Positions 47,680-56,656 are shown, numbered from the stretch's first letter. The stretch is DNA of 64,000 nucleotides from Haloferula helveola (GCF_037076345.1 NZ_AP024702.1:1178001-1242000), one strand, 5' to 3'. Numbers and translations: made by a program. Notes: a model not told the origin generated them from the sequence alone.

Positions 47680-50550
47680 ATGTCCTGCTTTCGCTCCATC
47701 CTGCTCGCTTCAGCCTGCCTGAGCTCGCTCGGTATCGCATCCGCGCAGCCATCACCGGAGGATCTCGCATTCTTCGAAAACAAGATCCGCCCGGTCCTCG
47801 CGTCGGCCTGCTATGAGTGCCACAGCGTCGATGCCAAGAAGCTCAAGGCGGATCTCTTCCTCGACTCGCGGGCTTCCATCCTCAAGGGCGGCGACAGCGG
47901 ACCTTCGATCGTCGTGGGCAAACCCGACGAGAGCCTGCTGATCGAAACCATCCGCTACACCAACGTCGACCTGCAGATGCCGCCGAAGACGCGTCTCACC
48001 GACGAGCAGGTGGCAGACTTCGAAAAATGGGTCGAAATGGGCGCACCGTGGCCCGACGAAGAGCCGCCGAAACCCGGCAAGAATCGCGACGCCTTCGACA
48101 TCCAGGCACGCCGCGCGACACATTGGTGCTGGCAGCCGGTCAAGGAGGTGCGGCCGCCCGCGGTCAAGGACTCCGATTGGCCTCTGCAACCACTCGACCA
48201 GTTCATTCTCGCCAAGCTTGAAGCAGCCAATCTGAAGCCCGCACCGGATGCCGACCGTCCCTCATGGATCCGTCGCCTGAGCTTCGACCTCCGCGGCCTG
48301 CCACCGACTCCGGAAGAAGTCGACGCCTTTGTCGCCGACACCTCCGACGATGCTTTCGAGAAGGTCGTCGACCGCTACCTCGCGTCATCCGACTACGGCG
48401 TGAAATGGGGCCGCCACTGGCTCGACCTCGCACGCTATGCCGAGAGCTACGGCCATGAATTCGACTACAACATCCCGGAAGCGTGGAAATACCGCGACAC
48501 CGTCGTGCGCGCCTTCAACGCCGACGTGCCGCACGACCAGATGATCCGCGAGGCGATCGCCGGCGATCTCTTGGAAAGCCCGCGTGTCGACGAGAAGTCC
48601 GGCCTCAACGAATCAGTGGCCGCCACCGGCTTCTGGTGGCTTGGCGAGGCGACCCACGCCCCGACCGACGTCCGTGGTGACGAAGCGACACGCATCGACA
48701 ACCAGATCGATGCGTTCTCGAAGTCGTTCCTCGGACTCACGGTCTCGTGCGCGCGCTGCCACGATCACAAGTTCGACGCGATTTCCGACGAGGACTACTA
48801 CTCGCTCACCGGTTTCCTGCAGAGCTCGCGCCGCGAACTGACGCCCCGCGATCCGGGCGGAAGAATCGCTGAAGCCGCCACACGGCTGCGCCAGCTTCAG
48901 AAGGAAACGACTGTAAGTGCGGCAGGCACCGTGAAGGCGTCGCCGTCCGCCAAAGGAGAAGGCGTTCTCTGGGATTTCCAGGGAGGCGAGACCGATGGCT
49001 GGCTGAAGAGTGGAGAAGCGTTTCCGGATCAACCATCGGGCGCTGCACCGCTCGAAATCGCGCTGCTGCCGGGACAGACCGAACACATCCCGGCCGGCGT
49101 GTGGCACAGTGGCCTCTACGGCTCGCAACTTCACGGGGTGCTGCGGACGCCGACCTTCACCCTTGAGAAACCCGAGCTGCACATCCGGATCGCGGCGACC
49201 GGCAACGTGCGGGCCCGGGTGATCATCGACGGCTACTTCATGGACGAGTTCAACGCCCTGCTCTTCCGAGGCATCGACCTGAAGGACAAGGGCATCGACA
49301 CCGGAGGCAAGTGGCAATGGAAACGCTTCGCCGGCGACCTGAGGAAGTATGTCGGGCATCGCGTGTATGTGGAGTTCCTCGACAAGGGCGACGGCTACAT
49401 CGCGGTCGACGAGGTCGGCTACCAGCCACGCAAGGGCGAGCCGGCACTTACACCGATTGCCGATCCCGCGGTTGCGGCTTCCGCCGTGGAGCAGGCCAAG
49501 GCGATCTGGAAGGATATGCCGGCGCCCGACTACGTCCTGGCGATGACCGAGGGAACGCCGGAGAACGACCGGCTGCACATCCGCGGCGGACACAAGAATC
49601 TCGGTGACGAACTGCCGCGTCGATTCCTCACGGCTCTCGGTGGCAAGGAGAAGGCCGCACCGAAGACGTCGAGCGGCCGACTCGAACTCGCGCGCGATGT
49701 AGCATCGCCCGACAACCCGCTCACCGCCCGCGTCCAGGTCAACCGGATCTGGCACCACCTGACCGGCCGCGGCATCGTGCCGACCGTCGATGACTTCGGC
49801 GTGATGGGCGAGGACCCGTCGCACCCCGAGCTGCTCGACTGGCTCGCTCGTCGCTTCGTCGAGAACGGCTGGTCGAACAAGCAGATGATCCGCTCGATCG
49901 TCCTATCCCGCACCTACCGGATGTCCTGCGTGGCGCATCCGGAAGTCAGCGAGAACACGATCGCCGAGGTCGATGCCGACAACGCGCTGCTTCACAAGTT
50001 CCGCGTGCGGCGTCTGACGTCCGAGTCGATCCGCGACGGTATCCTCGCCATCTCCGGCCGACTCGATCCGAAACTCGACGGTCCTTCCGTGGCGGTCCAC
50101 CTGACCTCGTTCATGGAAGGCCGCGGTCGACCACCATGCGGACCGCTCGATGGCGCGGGCCGGCGCAGCGTCTTCACCGCGGTCCGGCGCAATTTCCTTC
50201 CGCCGTTCCACCTCGCCTTCGACTACCCCACCCCGTTCAGCACGATGGGCCGTCGCTCGCGCTCGAACGTCCCTGCGCAGTCGCTGGTGCTGATGAACGA
50301 TCCGTTTGTCGCCGAGCAGGCGAAGATCTGGGCCAAGAAACTCGAGGCCGAACCGAATCCCGATGCCCGGCTGGCGAAGGCCTACCGTCAGGCGTTTTCC
50401 CGCGAGCCGGATGCGAAGGAAAAAGAGATGCTCCTGTCCTTCCTCGAACGCCAGGCCGGGCTTTACTCCACGGGAGCCGAGGACCCACGGGTGTGGGCCG
50501 ACCTCTGCCATTTGCTGTTCAACAAGAAAGAGTTCATCTTCCTCCGCTGA
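47680..50550 (+). CDS. PSD1/DUF1549/DUF1553 cytochrome c protein, copy B
   Basis: 956 residues from the ATG at 47680 (MSCFRSILLASACLSSLGIA, a signal peptide); the longer frame from 47596 is not favoured. PSD1 heme motif CYECH, DUF1549 (LDQFILAKLEAANLKPAPDA ... RHWLDLARYAESYGHEFDYN), second motif CARCHDHKFD, an inserted beta-sandwich (VLWDFQGGETDGWLKSGEAF ... DGYIAVDEVGYQ), and DUF1553 (LELARDVASPDNPLTARVQV ... YRMSC). Paralogue of 36718-39666 with a different inserted module, so the two probably meet different substrates. Followed after four bases by its DUF1501 partner. Confidence 0.95.
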   Translation: MSCFRSILLASACLSSLGIASAQPSPEDLAFFENKIRPVLASACYECHSVDAKKLKADLFLDSRASILKGGDSGPSIVVGKPDESLLIETIRYTNVDLQMPPKTRLTDEQVADFEKWVEMGAPWPDEEPPKPGKNRDAFDIQARRATHWCWQPVKEVRPPAVKDSDWPLQPLDQFILAKLEAANLKPAPDADRPSWIRRLSFDLRGLPPTPEEVDAFVADTSDDAFEKVVDRYLASSDYGVKWGRHWLDLARYAESYGHEFDYNIPEAWKYRDTVVRAFNADVPHDQMIREAIAGDLLESPRVDEKSGLNESVAATGFWWLGEATHAPTDVRGDEATRIDNQIDAFSKSFLGLTVSCARCHDHKFDAISDEDYYSLTGFLQSSRRELTPRDPGGRIAEAATRLRQLQKETTVSAAGTVKASPSAKGEGVLWDFQGGETDGWLKSGEAFPDQPSGAAPLEIALLPGQTEHIPAGVWHSGLYGSQLHGVLRTPTFTLEKPELHIRIAATGNVRARVIIDGYFMDEFNALLFRGIDLKDKGIDTGGKWQWKRFAGDLRKYVGHRVYVEFLDKGDGYIAVDEVGYQPRKGEPALTPIADPAVAASAVEQAKAIWKDMPAPDYVLAMTEGTPENDRLHIRGGHKNLGDELPRRFLTALGGKEKAAPKTSSGRLELARDVASPDNPLTARVQVNRIWHHLTGRGIVPTVDDFGVMGEDPSHPELLDWLARRFVENGWSNKQMIRSIVLSRTYRMSCVAHPEVSENTIAEVDADNALLHKFRVRRLTSESIRDGILAISGRLDPKLDGPSVAVHLTSFMEGRGRPPCGPLDGAGRRSVFTAVRRNFLPPFHLAFDYPTPFSTMGRRSRSNVPAQSLVLMNDPFVAEQAKIWAKKLEAEPNPDARLAKAYRQAFSREPDAKEKEMLLSFLERQAGLYSTGAEDPRVWADLCHLLFNKKEFIFLR

Positions 50551-50554
50551 CGCC

Positions 50555-51991
50555 ATGCACTGCCGAAACTTCCGACCCAACCCGATGACCCGCCGCGAAG
50601 CGCTCCAGACCGGAGCGCACGGATTCGGCGCGGTCGCGCTGTCCGCACTGCTCGGAGATCGCGCCTTTGCCGGAATTCCGTCGGGCACCAACCCGCTTGC
50701 GCCGCGCGCCCCCCACTACGGACCGAAGGCACGGAGCATCATCTTCCTCTACATGGACGGCGGTCCGTCGCAGGTCGACACCTTCGACTACAAGCCGCTG
50801 CTGAAGAAGCATCACGGCGAGGATCCGCGGAAAGCGATCGGCAAGCTCGAGCCGACGCAGTTCGACGCGGTCGGCAAGGTGATGGCCTCGCCGTGGGAGT
50901 TCAAACAGTACGGGGAAAGCGGCCACTGGGTCAGCGATCTGTTCCCGCATGTCGCGAAGCACGTCGACAAGCTGGCGATGCTGAAGTCGTGCACCTCCAA
51001 ATTCTCCGAGCACACGGCGGCCAACTATTTCCTCCACACCGGCTCCGGGATCCAGGGCCGCCCGAGCATGGGCGCGTGGGTCGGCTACGGACTCGGCAGC
51101 CTAAACCAGAACCTGCCGGGATTCGTCGTGCTGAATGGCGGACTGATCCCTCCGGGGGGACTCGACAACTTCAACTCGGGCTTCCTGCCCGCCAGTTTCC
51201 AAGGCTCGGTCTTCAAGCCGAAGGGCGAAGCGGTGGCGAACATCACGCCGATCGAGAATTCGTCGGCCTTGCAACGCAGCAAGCTCGACGCGCTGCGCTC
51301 GCTCGACGGGCTTTCACTCGACGGATTCGGCGGCGCCGAGCCGATCGAGTCGGCCATCCGCAACTACGAGACCGCCTACATGATGCAGACGGCGGTGCCG
51401 GACCTGATGGACTTCGATGGCGAAACCGAAGCGACCAAGAAGCTCTACGGCTTCGACGGAAAATGGCAGGGCACCCAGATCTTCGCGCGCCAATGCCTTG
51501 CCGCTCGGCGGCTGGTCGAGCGCGGCGTGCGTTTCATCGAGCTGACCTGTCCGGGCGGGGCCGGCGACCGCTGGGACCAGCACAACAATCTGAAGGACGG
51601 CCACGAGAAGAACTGCGCGGCGGTCGACCAACCGATCGCCGGGTTGCTGGCCGACCTCGAAGCGCGCGGGTTGCTGGAGGAAACGTTGGTCGTGTGGGCC
51701 GGCGAGTTCGGCCGCACGCCGTTCGCACAAGGAGGTAACGGGCGCGACCACAACCCGTTCGGCTTCACCATGTGGATGGCCGGCGGCGGCGTGAAGGGCG
51801 GCATCAGCTACGGCGAGACCGACGAGTGGGGCTACAAGGCGGTCGAGAACCGGATCGAGATGCACGACATCCACGCGACCATGCTGCACCTGCTCGGCGT
51901 CGAGCACACCAAGAGCACCTTCCGCTTCGGCGGCCGCGACATGCGCCTGACCGACGTCCACGGCCACGTGTTGCACGACGTGTTGGTTTGA
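50555..51991 (+). CDS. DUF1501 protein, copy B
   Basis: 478 residues from the ATG at 50555, the same length as copy A; the ATG at 50585 (MTRREALQTGAHG) is the alternative and gives a tidier twin-arginine-like signal. Motifs as in copy A: RSIIFLYMDGGPSQVDTFDYKP, SGHWVSDLFPHVAKHVDK, GRPSMGAWVGYGLGS, GVRFIELTCPGGAGDRWDQHN, LVVWAGEFGRTPFAQ, GRDHNPFGFTMWMAGGG, MLHLLGVEHTKSTF. In the conserved H-x-DxNWD/H region copy B reads DRWDQH, a variation from copy A (DANWDAH). Last gene of the operon. Confidence 0.94.
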   Translation: MHCRNFRPNPMTRREALQTGAHGFGAVALSALLGDRAFAGIPSGTNPLAPRAPHYGPKARSIIFLYMDGGPSQVDTFDYKPLLKKHHGEDPRKAIGKLEPTQFDAVGKVMASPWEFKQYGESGHWVSDLFPHVAKHVDKLAMLKSCTSKFSEHTAANYFLHTGSGIQGRPSMGAWVGYGLGSLNQNLPGFVVLNGGLIPPGGLDNFNSGFLPASFQGSVFKPKGEAVANITPIENSSALQRSKLDALRSLDGLSLDGFGGAEPIESAIRNYETAYMMQTAVPDLMDFDGETEATKKLYGFDGKWQGTQIFARQCLAARRLVERGVRFIELTCPGGAGDRWDQHNNLKDGHEKNCAAVDQPIAGLLADLEARGLLEETLVVWAGEFGRTPFAQGGNGRDHNPFGFTMWMAGGGVKGGISYGETDEWGYKAVENRIEMHDIHATMLHLLGVEHTKSTFRFGGRDMRLTDVHGHVLHDVLV

Positions 51992-52087
51992 TCGGCCGGG
52001 CGAGCGGTGGCCGGTCGCGCATGCGCGATGACGGCGGCCCCGGATCCACGCCGGTGGCGGGCGAACCCGACCGCCGGCACCATCACA

Positions 52088-52291
52088 AGCCCCGGAGGGG
52101 CGTCGGCATTTAGCCCCGGGGTTCACCCCGGGGGTTGGGAACCGGGAGAGAATTCGAGCCCCGGAGGGGCGCAGGCGCGGACCGAATGACCAAAACGCGT
52201 CTGCCTACGCACCTTCGGCGCTCAATATCGCGTGTACCGAATTTCCCCGGGGTGAACCCCGGGGCTAAATGCCGACGCCCCTTCGGAGCTG
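52088..52291 (-). repeat. Inverted copy of the 201-base repeat element
   Basis: Contains the same blocks in reverse: GAGCCCCGGAGGGGCGCAGG, ACGCACCTTCGGCGCTCAAT and CCCCGGGGTGAACCCCGGGG followed by TAAATGCCGACG. The left end deviates (an extra CCCCGGGGTTCACCCCGGGG at 52113). With the copies at 46839 and 47116 it encloses tRNA-Leu and the PSD1-DUF1501 operon. The rest of 51992-52353 holds no gene. Confidence 0.8.
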
Positions 52292-52353
52292 AATGCCTGC
52301 GCGATGGGCTGGCGCGGGCACCGCACGTCGGCGAATCGAATCGCTTCTCACAC

Positions 52354-53379
52354 TCACAACTTCCCCACCTTCACCGCCGCACCGACGTTGGCCATGGCGG
52401 GACCTCGGTAATCTTTTCCGAGCGGCAGGATCATCGGCTCCTCGAACGGACGGTTCGGCAGCATCGCCGCGATCTCGTCGAGCTCCCTGAGCACATCTTC
52501 AGGCAAGCTCCCCCGCTCCGCCGCCACCACACTCGACTCGAGTTGCTCCACCGTCTTCGGCCCGATGAGGATGCTCGACGGTTCCTCCTGCGAAAGCGCC
52601 CAACGCACACCGAGTTCGGCGAGCGGCATGCCGTCGAGTTGATCCAGCAGCGCGTAAAGCCGAAGCAACTGCTGTTGCCGGTCGTGCGACATCCAATTCG
52701 GCCGCTCACGAACGGCGTCGTCGTAGCGACGTCCCAAGCCTCCCTGCCCCAGCACCGAGCCGATCACGATGCCCATTCCGCGACTCCTCGCTTCAGGGAT
52801 CAGCTCGGCGGCGGCTTCACGAAACAGGATGTTGAAGTTGAAGGCCGTCAGCACCACATCGAAGAGTCCCGACCGGATCAGGTGGGTCATCTCAGACACC
52901 GTCGTGCCGCCCAGTCCCGTGTGCTTGATTTTCCCTTCCGACTTCAGTGCGTCGATGACCTCCAGCACCGGTCCGGCGTAAGGCTCGTAACTGGTCCACC
53001 ACGGATACTGCAAAGGGCGGTCCGGCTCGTGGATCATCAGGATGTCGATCGTCTCGCGCTTCAGCAGCCGCAGGCTTTCCTCGACCGATCCTCGCAGCGC
53101 CGCCGCGTCCTGCGGATCGAATGGCTGCGGCCGCCCGCCGAGCTTGGTCGAGAGAACGAACGCGTCCTGCTGCCCATCCCATGCCTCCCCGAGCGTCGCC
53201 TCGCTGTCGCCGTAGGCCGGGGCGGTGTCGATGTAGTTGATCCCTGCCTCCCGCGCGGCCGTCAGGATCCGTCGGCTTTCCTCCACGCCACCACCCAGCG
53301 ACGAGGTGTAGAGCGATCCGAGCGCGAGCTCGCTGACATGCAGGCCGGTGGAACCGAGGGGGCGCGACTTCATCGCCAT
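52354..53379 (-). CDS. Aldo/keto reductase
   Basis: 341 residues in the AKR TIM-barrel family. KSRPLGSTGLHVSELALGS opening, catalytic Asp and Tyr in YIDTAPAYGDSE, Lys in LSTKLGG, His in LMIHEPD, and a C-terminal NADPH-binding segment WALSQEEPSSILIGPKTVEQ. The overall pattern resembles the D-threo-aldose dehydrogenase/L-galactose dehydrogenase branch (IDILMIHEPDR), so a sugar is a likely substrate. Starts at 53379 or at a second ATG two codons on. Cytoplasmic; stands alone, downstream of the tRNA-Ala gene on the same strand. Confidence 0.93.
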   Translation of the reverse strand: MAMKSRPLGSTGLHVSELALGSLYTSSLGGGVEESRRILTAAREAGINYIDTAPAYGDSEATLGEAWDGQQDAFVLSTKLGGRPQPFDPQDAAALRGSVEESLRLLKRETIDILMIHEPDRPLQYPWWTSYEPYAGPVLEVIDALKSEGKIKHTGLGGTTVSEMTHLIRSGLFDVVLTAFNFNILFREAAAELIPEARSRGMGIVIGSVLGQGGLGRRYDDAVRERPNWMSHDRQQQLLRLYALLDQLDGMPLAELGVRWALSQEEPSSILIGPKTVEQLESSVVAAERGSLPEDVLRELDEIAAMLPNRPFEEPMILPLGKDYRGPAMANVGAAVKVGKL

Positions 53380-53457
53380 GAGCCTACGCCGGAGCAGCGG
53401 GGCACGGTCAACGGATCATTGTTTCCAGCCGCTCGAAAACAGGGTCGGGCGACGGCG

Positions 53458-53530
53458 TGGAGCATAGCGGAATCGAACCGCTGACCTTTTCATTGCGAAC
53501 GAAACGCTCTACCAACTGAGCTAATGCCCC
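53458..53530 (-). tRNA. tRNA-Ala (CGC)
   Basis: 73 bases, CCA not encoded. Acceptor GGGGCAT pairs with ATGCTCC and includes the G3-T70 wobble that is the alanine identity element. Anticodon loop TTCGCAA gives CGC; T arm AGCGGTTCGATTCCGCT. The anticodon stem TTTCG/TGAAA is weak but complete. Confidence 0.95.
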
Positions 53531-53678
53531 TTCGCGCCGCGACGGCGGATGGGTGACATTCCGAAGACCCGAAATCAAGGTCAAAGGATGGTCGGGAGGC
53601 CCGGCACAGAAGGGCAAATATCGTTAAGAAATCCTAAACATGCTTTGCAAGTGGCGGAGAACCCGCATACTTCAGGCC

Positions 53679-54134
53679 ATGCCGAAATGGATCGCCCCGT
53701 TGATTGCCGCACCCTTGGCGTTCGCGCTGTCGGGCTGCGGCGGCTTCAGCGGCCCGAACCCGACCGGCACCGGCCCGTTTGACAGCCGCGGCAACTACGT
53801 CGAGGCCTGGGCCGACAATCCGGAGAAGTGGAACGGCCGGTCCGTGCCGAAACCGACCGAGACTCAACCCGAGACCCAGTCGGAAGCTCCGCCGATCGTT
53901 CAGGCGGATCCGCAGCCGCAGCGCACGAGTTCGCCGACTCCCCCGCCGCCCAAGCCGAAGCCGAAACCCAAGCCGAAGCCTGCTCCGAAGTTCGCCTACC
54001 ACACGGTGCGCAAGGGCGACACGCTCTACGGTCTGGCCAAGCGCTACGGCACCACGGTCGGTACGATCCAGAAGACCAACGGCATCAGCGGGTCGGTGAT
54101 CCGCATCGGGCAGAAGCTCAAGATTCCTCGCTGA
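53679..54134 (+). CDS. Small LysM lipoprotein
   Basis: 151 residues from the ATG at 53679: signal peptide with a lipobox LSGC (FALSGCGG), so lipidated by Lgt, encoded next door and convergent. A GPFDSRGNYVEAWADNPEKW segment follows, then a Pro-rich linker with KPKPKPKPKPAPK, and a C-terminal LysM domain (YHTVRKGDTLYGLAKRYGTT ... RIGQKLKIPR). Expected to attach an outer or inner membrane to peptidoglycan. Its last 17 bases overlap the end of lgt on the other strand. Confidence 0.9.
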   Translation: MPKWIAPLIAAPLAFALSGCGGFSGPNPTGTGPFDSRGNYVEAWADNPEKWNGRSVPKPTETQPETQSEAPPIVQADPQPQRTSSPTPPPPKPKPKPKPKPAPKFAYHTVRKGDTLYGLAKRYGTTVGTIQKTNGISGSVIRIGQKLKIPR

Positions 54135-55128
54135 CCTTGCCGCGCTTCATCGCAACGGCGACGAAGACGAGGCCGCCGACGATCATGAAGATCGACAGGA
54201 ACTGACCGCTTGTCAGCGGACCGATCATCTTGGCATCCGGTTCGCGGAATTGCTCACCGATGATCCGGAACACCGCATAGAAGATGAAGAACAGCCCGGT
54301 GAGCACGCCGTGCGGCAGTTTCGGATAGCGCAGGCGGACGGTCCACAGGATCGCGAAAAGCAGGCCGCCTTCGAGCGCGGCTTGGTAGAGCTGCGACGGG
54401 TGCCGCGGCAGCAGAAACGGCTCGAGCGCCGCCGAGACCTCCGGGTTCATGCGTTGCACCGTCTTCACCTGCTCGAACAGGGCGCCGGCGGGATAACTCC
54501 CGTCCATCCATGCGTTGAGCGCGGGCAGCAGGCGTTCGTCCGCCGAGGCCGCCGCCTTCATCGCCTGTTCGAACTCCGCCTCCTCGGGAAGCTTCGGATC
54601 GACCAGCGTGTTCGGGAATTTCATCGCCCATGCCACGCCCTGCGCCGTCCTGCCGTAGAGCTCGCCGTTAATGAAGTTCGCGAGACGGCCGAACATCAGC
54701 CCGAGCGGCGCGACCACGCACAGGCCGTCGCCGAGACCGGTCCACGAGACCTTTTTCCGGCGGGCGTAGAACCAGGTGAAGATCACGAGCCCGAGAATCC
54801 CTCCGTGGCTCGCCATGCCGCCATCCCACACCCGGAAGATCATCAGCGGATCCTCAGTCACCCAGCCCCAGCCGTGCTTCAGCGTCTCGTAGTAAAGCAT
54901 GTAACCAAGCCGCCCGCCGATGAAGACCCCGAAGATGGCCGCGGCGGCGATGAAGTCACCGGCGGAACCCGGCGGCAGCACCCAGAGCTTCCGCTTGGAC
55001 AGGTGGTTCAGCAGAACCACCGCCACGATGAACGCCATCAGGTAGCTGAGCCCGTACCACCGCAGCTTGATCTGGTCGGTGATCGAAAAGATGACCGGAT
55101 CAAGGTCATGGACGTAAGTGGCGAGCAC
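54118..55128 (-). CDS. lgt: Prolipoprotein diacylglyceryl transferase
   Basis: 336 residues starting at a GTG (55128). Seven hydrophobic segments, an RWYGLSYLMAF opening, the HGG-containing loop WDGGMASHGGILG, and the Lgt signature GRLANFINGELYGR. The usual R/Y late motif appears as RHPSQLYQAALEG. Between the signature and that motif lies an insertion of about 60 residues (EAEFEQAMKAAASADERLLP and on) not found in E. coli Lgt, plausibly an enlarged periplasmic loop. Transfers diacylglycerol to the lipobox cysteine of prolipoproteins. Convergent overlap of 17 bases with the LysM lipoprotein gene. Confidence 0.96.
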   Translation of the reverse strand: MLATYVHDLDPVIFSITDQIKLRWYGLSYLMAFIVAVVLLNHLSKRKLWVLPPGSAGDFIAAAAIFGVFIGGRLGYMLYYETLKHGWGWVTEDPLMIFRVWDGGMASHGGILGLVIFTWFYARRKKVSWTGLGDGLCVVAPLGLMFGRLANFINGELYGRTAQGVAWAMKFPNTLVDPKLPEEAEFEQAMKAAASADERLLPALNAWMDGSYPAGALFEQVKTVQRMNPEVSAALEPFLLPRHPSQLYQAALEGGLLFAILWTVRLRYPKLPHGVLTGLFFIFYAVFRIIGEQFREPDAKMIGPLTSGQFLSIFMIVGGLVFVAVAMKRGKVSEES

Positions 55129-55171
55129 GGGCGGAGCAGAGACGATTTTCCGCCGGCGGGCAAGTGGTCAT

Positions 55172-55302
55172 GGGAGGCGGGACGCCCCCGTCCCGCGATC
55201 TGGCGGCCGGTCGCCGGGTTCCGGCCACTTGACCCCCTGAAGGGGGAACTACGAACCCCATTGGCCGGCCACAAGGGTTTGTAGTTCCCCGTTTACGGGG
55301 TC
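55172..55302. repeat. GGGACGCCCCCGTCCC palindrome and CCCCGTTTACGGGG block
   Basis: GGGAGGCGGGACGCCCCCGT + CCCGCG at 55171 is the single-arm form of the element at 56455-56565. It is followed by GACCCCCTGAAGGGGGAACT, ACGAACCCC, a spacer and GGGTTTGTAGTTCCCCGTTTACGGGGTC, the family first seen at 28610. Fills the spacer between lgt and the M42 gene. Confidence 0.8.
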
Positions 55303-55333
55303 CCCTGCGGAGCCACCAGCGTCCCGCCGCCCA

Positions 55334-56413
55334 TCACAGATACCGCGTCAGCGAAGCCACCGTCTCTTCATCGAGCCTGCGGGCGAGCGCGGTCGCGAGC
55401 TGCACCATGTGCAGGTGGTCGTTGAGATCGATGATCGCATTGTGCGAGTGGATGTAACGGGCCGGCACGCCGAGCACGACGCAGGGAATGCCATTGTTGG
55501 CCAGATGGAAACTGCCGGCATCGGTGCCGCCGCTGCGCCGGACGGTCATCTGGAACGGAATCCCCTCCTCCTTCGCGACGTCCTGAGCGAGACGGGCGAA
55601 GTTCGGATTGCCGATCGCGCTGGCATCGAAAAGCCGGATCTGCACACCGCCACCGAGCCGACCTTGGCAATCGGCGCGGGAAAAGCCGGGGGTGTCATCC
55701 GCTGGAGGACCTTCCAGAACCACCACCGCGTCCGGCTTCGCGAAGTTCGCCGCCGATCGCGCGCCCCGCAGGCCGACCTCTTCCTGAACGGTGCCCGCCA
55801 ACAGCAAGCGGTTGCCGCGTTCGTCGCCACCGGCAAGCAGACCCGCATGGATCGCTCCCGCCATCCCGACGCGGTTGTCGAAGGCCTTGGCCATGTAGAG
55901 ATCCTTGCCCGCCATCGGGGTGAAGGCACTCACCGGCGCGATCGGATCGCCAAGCGAAATACCGAAGTCCTCGATTGCTTCCGCGCGCGACGAGGCACCG
56001 ACGTCGATGAACATCCGGTCGATGGGCATCACCTGGCGGCGTTCCGCTTCGGGAAGGAAATGCGGCGGCTTCGAGGCGACCACACCGAGGATCTTGCGAC
56101 CGTCGCGCGTTCGCACCTCGACGCGCTGCGAGAGCAGGTTGTGCTCCCACCATCCGCCGACCGGATGGAACTGGATGAAACCGTCGAGCGTGATGTTCTG
56201 AACGAGAAAGCCGATCTCATCCATGTGCCCGGCGATCATCACCCGCGGTCCGTCGCCACCCGCGTCGCAGAAGACCGAGCCGTTGCCGTCGGTCGAGAGT
56301 TCGCCGCTGTTCTCCAGTTCGTCGGCGAATATCGCCCGCACCTCTTCCTCGTGGCCCGGCACTGAGTGGGCTTCCGTCAGCTCCTGCAGCAGGGAAATGG
56401 CCTTGTCGCGCAT
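55334..56413 (-). CDS. M42 family aminopeptidase, copy B
   Basis: 359 residues, paralogue of 28784-29842 with the same landmarks: MIAGHMDEIGF, AFDNRVGMAGA, TVQEEVGLRGARSA, VVVLEGPPADDTPG and RYIHSHNAIID. The fourth metal motif (LEGPP) differs from copy A (LDTTIAYD), so substrate preference may differ. FHPVGGWWEHNLLSQRVEVR after the first motif is typical of the family. No signal peptide. Followed downstream by the large inverted palindrome and preceded by no co-oriented neighbour. Confidence 0.95.
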   Translation of the reverse strand: MRDKAISLLQELTEAHSVPGHEEEVRAIFADELENSGELSTDGNGSVFCDAGGDGPRVMIAGHMDEIGFLVQNITLDGFIQFHPVGGWWEHNLLSQRVEVRTRDGRKILGVVASKPPHFLPEAERRQVMPIDRMFIDVGASSRAEAIEDFGISLGDPIAPVSAFTPMAGKDLYMAKAFDNRVGMAGAIHAGLLAGGDERGNRLLLAGTVQEEVGLRGARSAANFAKPDAVVVLEGPPADDTPGFSRADCQGRLGGGVQIRLFDASAIGNPNFARLAQDVAKEEGIPFQMTVRRSGGTDAGSFHLANNGIPCVVLGVPARYIHSHNAIIDLNDHLHMVQLATALARRLDEETVASLTRYL

Positions 56414-56454
56414 GGCGACGACGCTAGCCCGTCGCCCGCCCCCGCCAAGCCCGA

Positions 56455-56565
56455 ATGGGAGGCGGGACGCCCCCGTCCCGCAATAAAGCGGTCCGCACTC
56501 GGGAAAGCAACGGCCGAGGCCACAACGGCATTACCATCGCGGGACGGGGGCGTCCCGCCTCCCAT
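56455..56565. repeat. 27-base perfect inverted repeat, arms palindromic
   Basis: ATGGGAGGCGGGACGCCCCC (56455-56481) and its exact complement (56539-56565), 57 bases apart. Each arm contains GCGGGACGCCCCCGTCCCGC. Same design as the composite palindromes near 28.2, 28.4 and 30.1 kb. It lies between the M42 gene and the terminator of the beta-barrel gene. Confidence 0.85.
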
Positions 56566-56570
56566 GAACC

Positions 56571-56602
56571 AAAAAGGAGCCGCTCGGGTTGGAGCGGCTC
56601 CT
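56571..56602 (-). terminator. Rho-independent terminator of the beta-barrel gene
   Basis: Minus-strand stem AGGAGCCGCTC / GAGCGGCTCCT (11 base pairs, 6-base loop) followed by five T, 55 bases after the stop codon at 56657. The clearest intrinsic terminator in the window. Confidence 0.85.
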
Positions 56603-56656
56603 CGGACGTTGAGGTTTGCGCAACTGTGGGAGAAGGGTTCTTCCCCTCTCTGAAAC

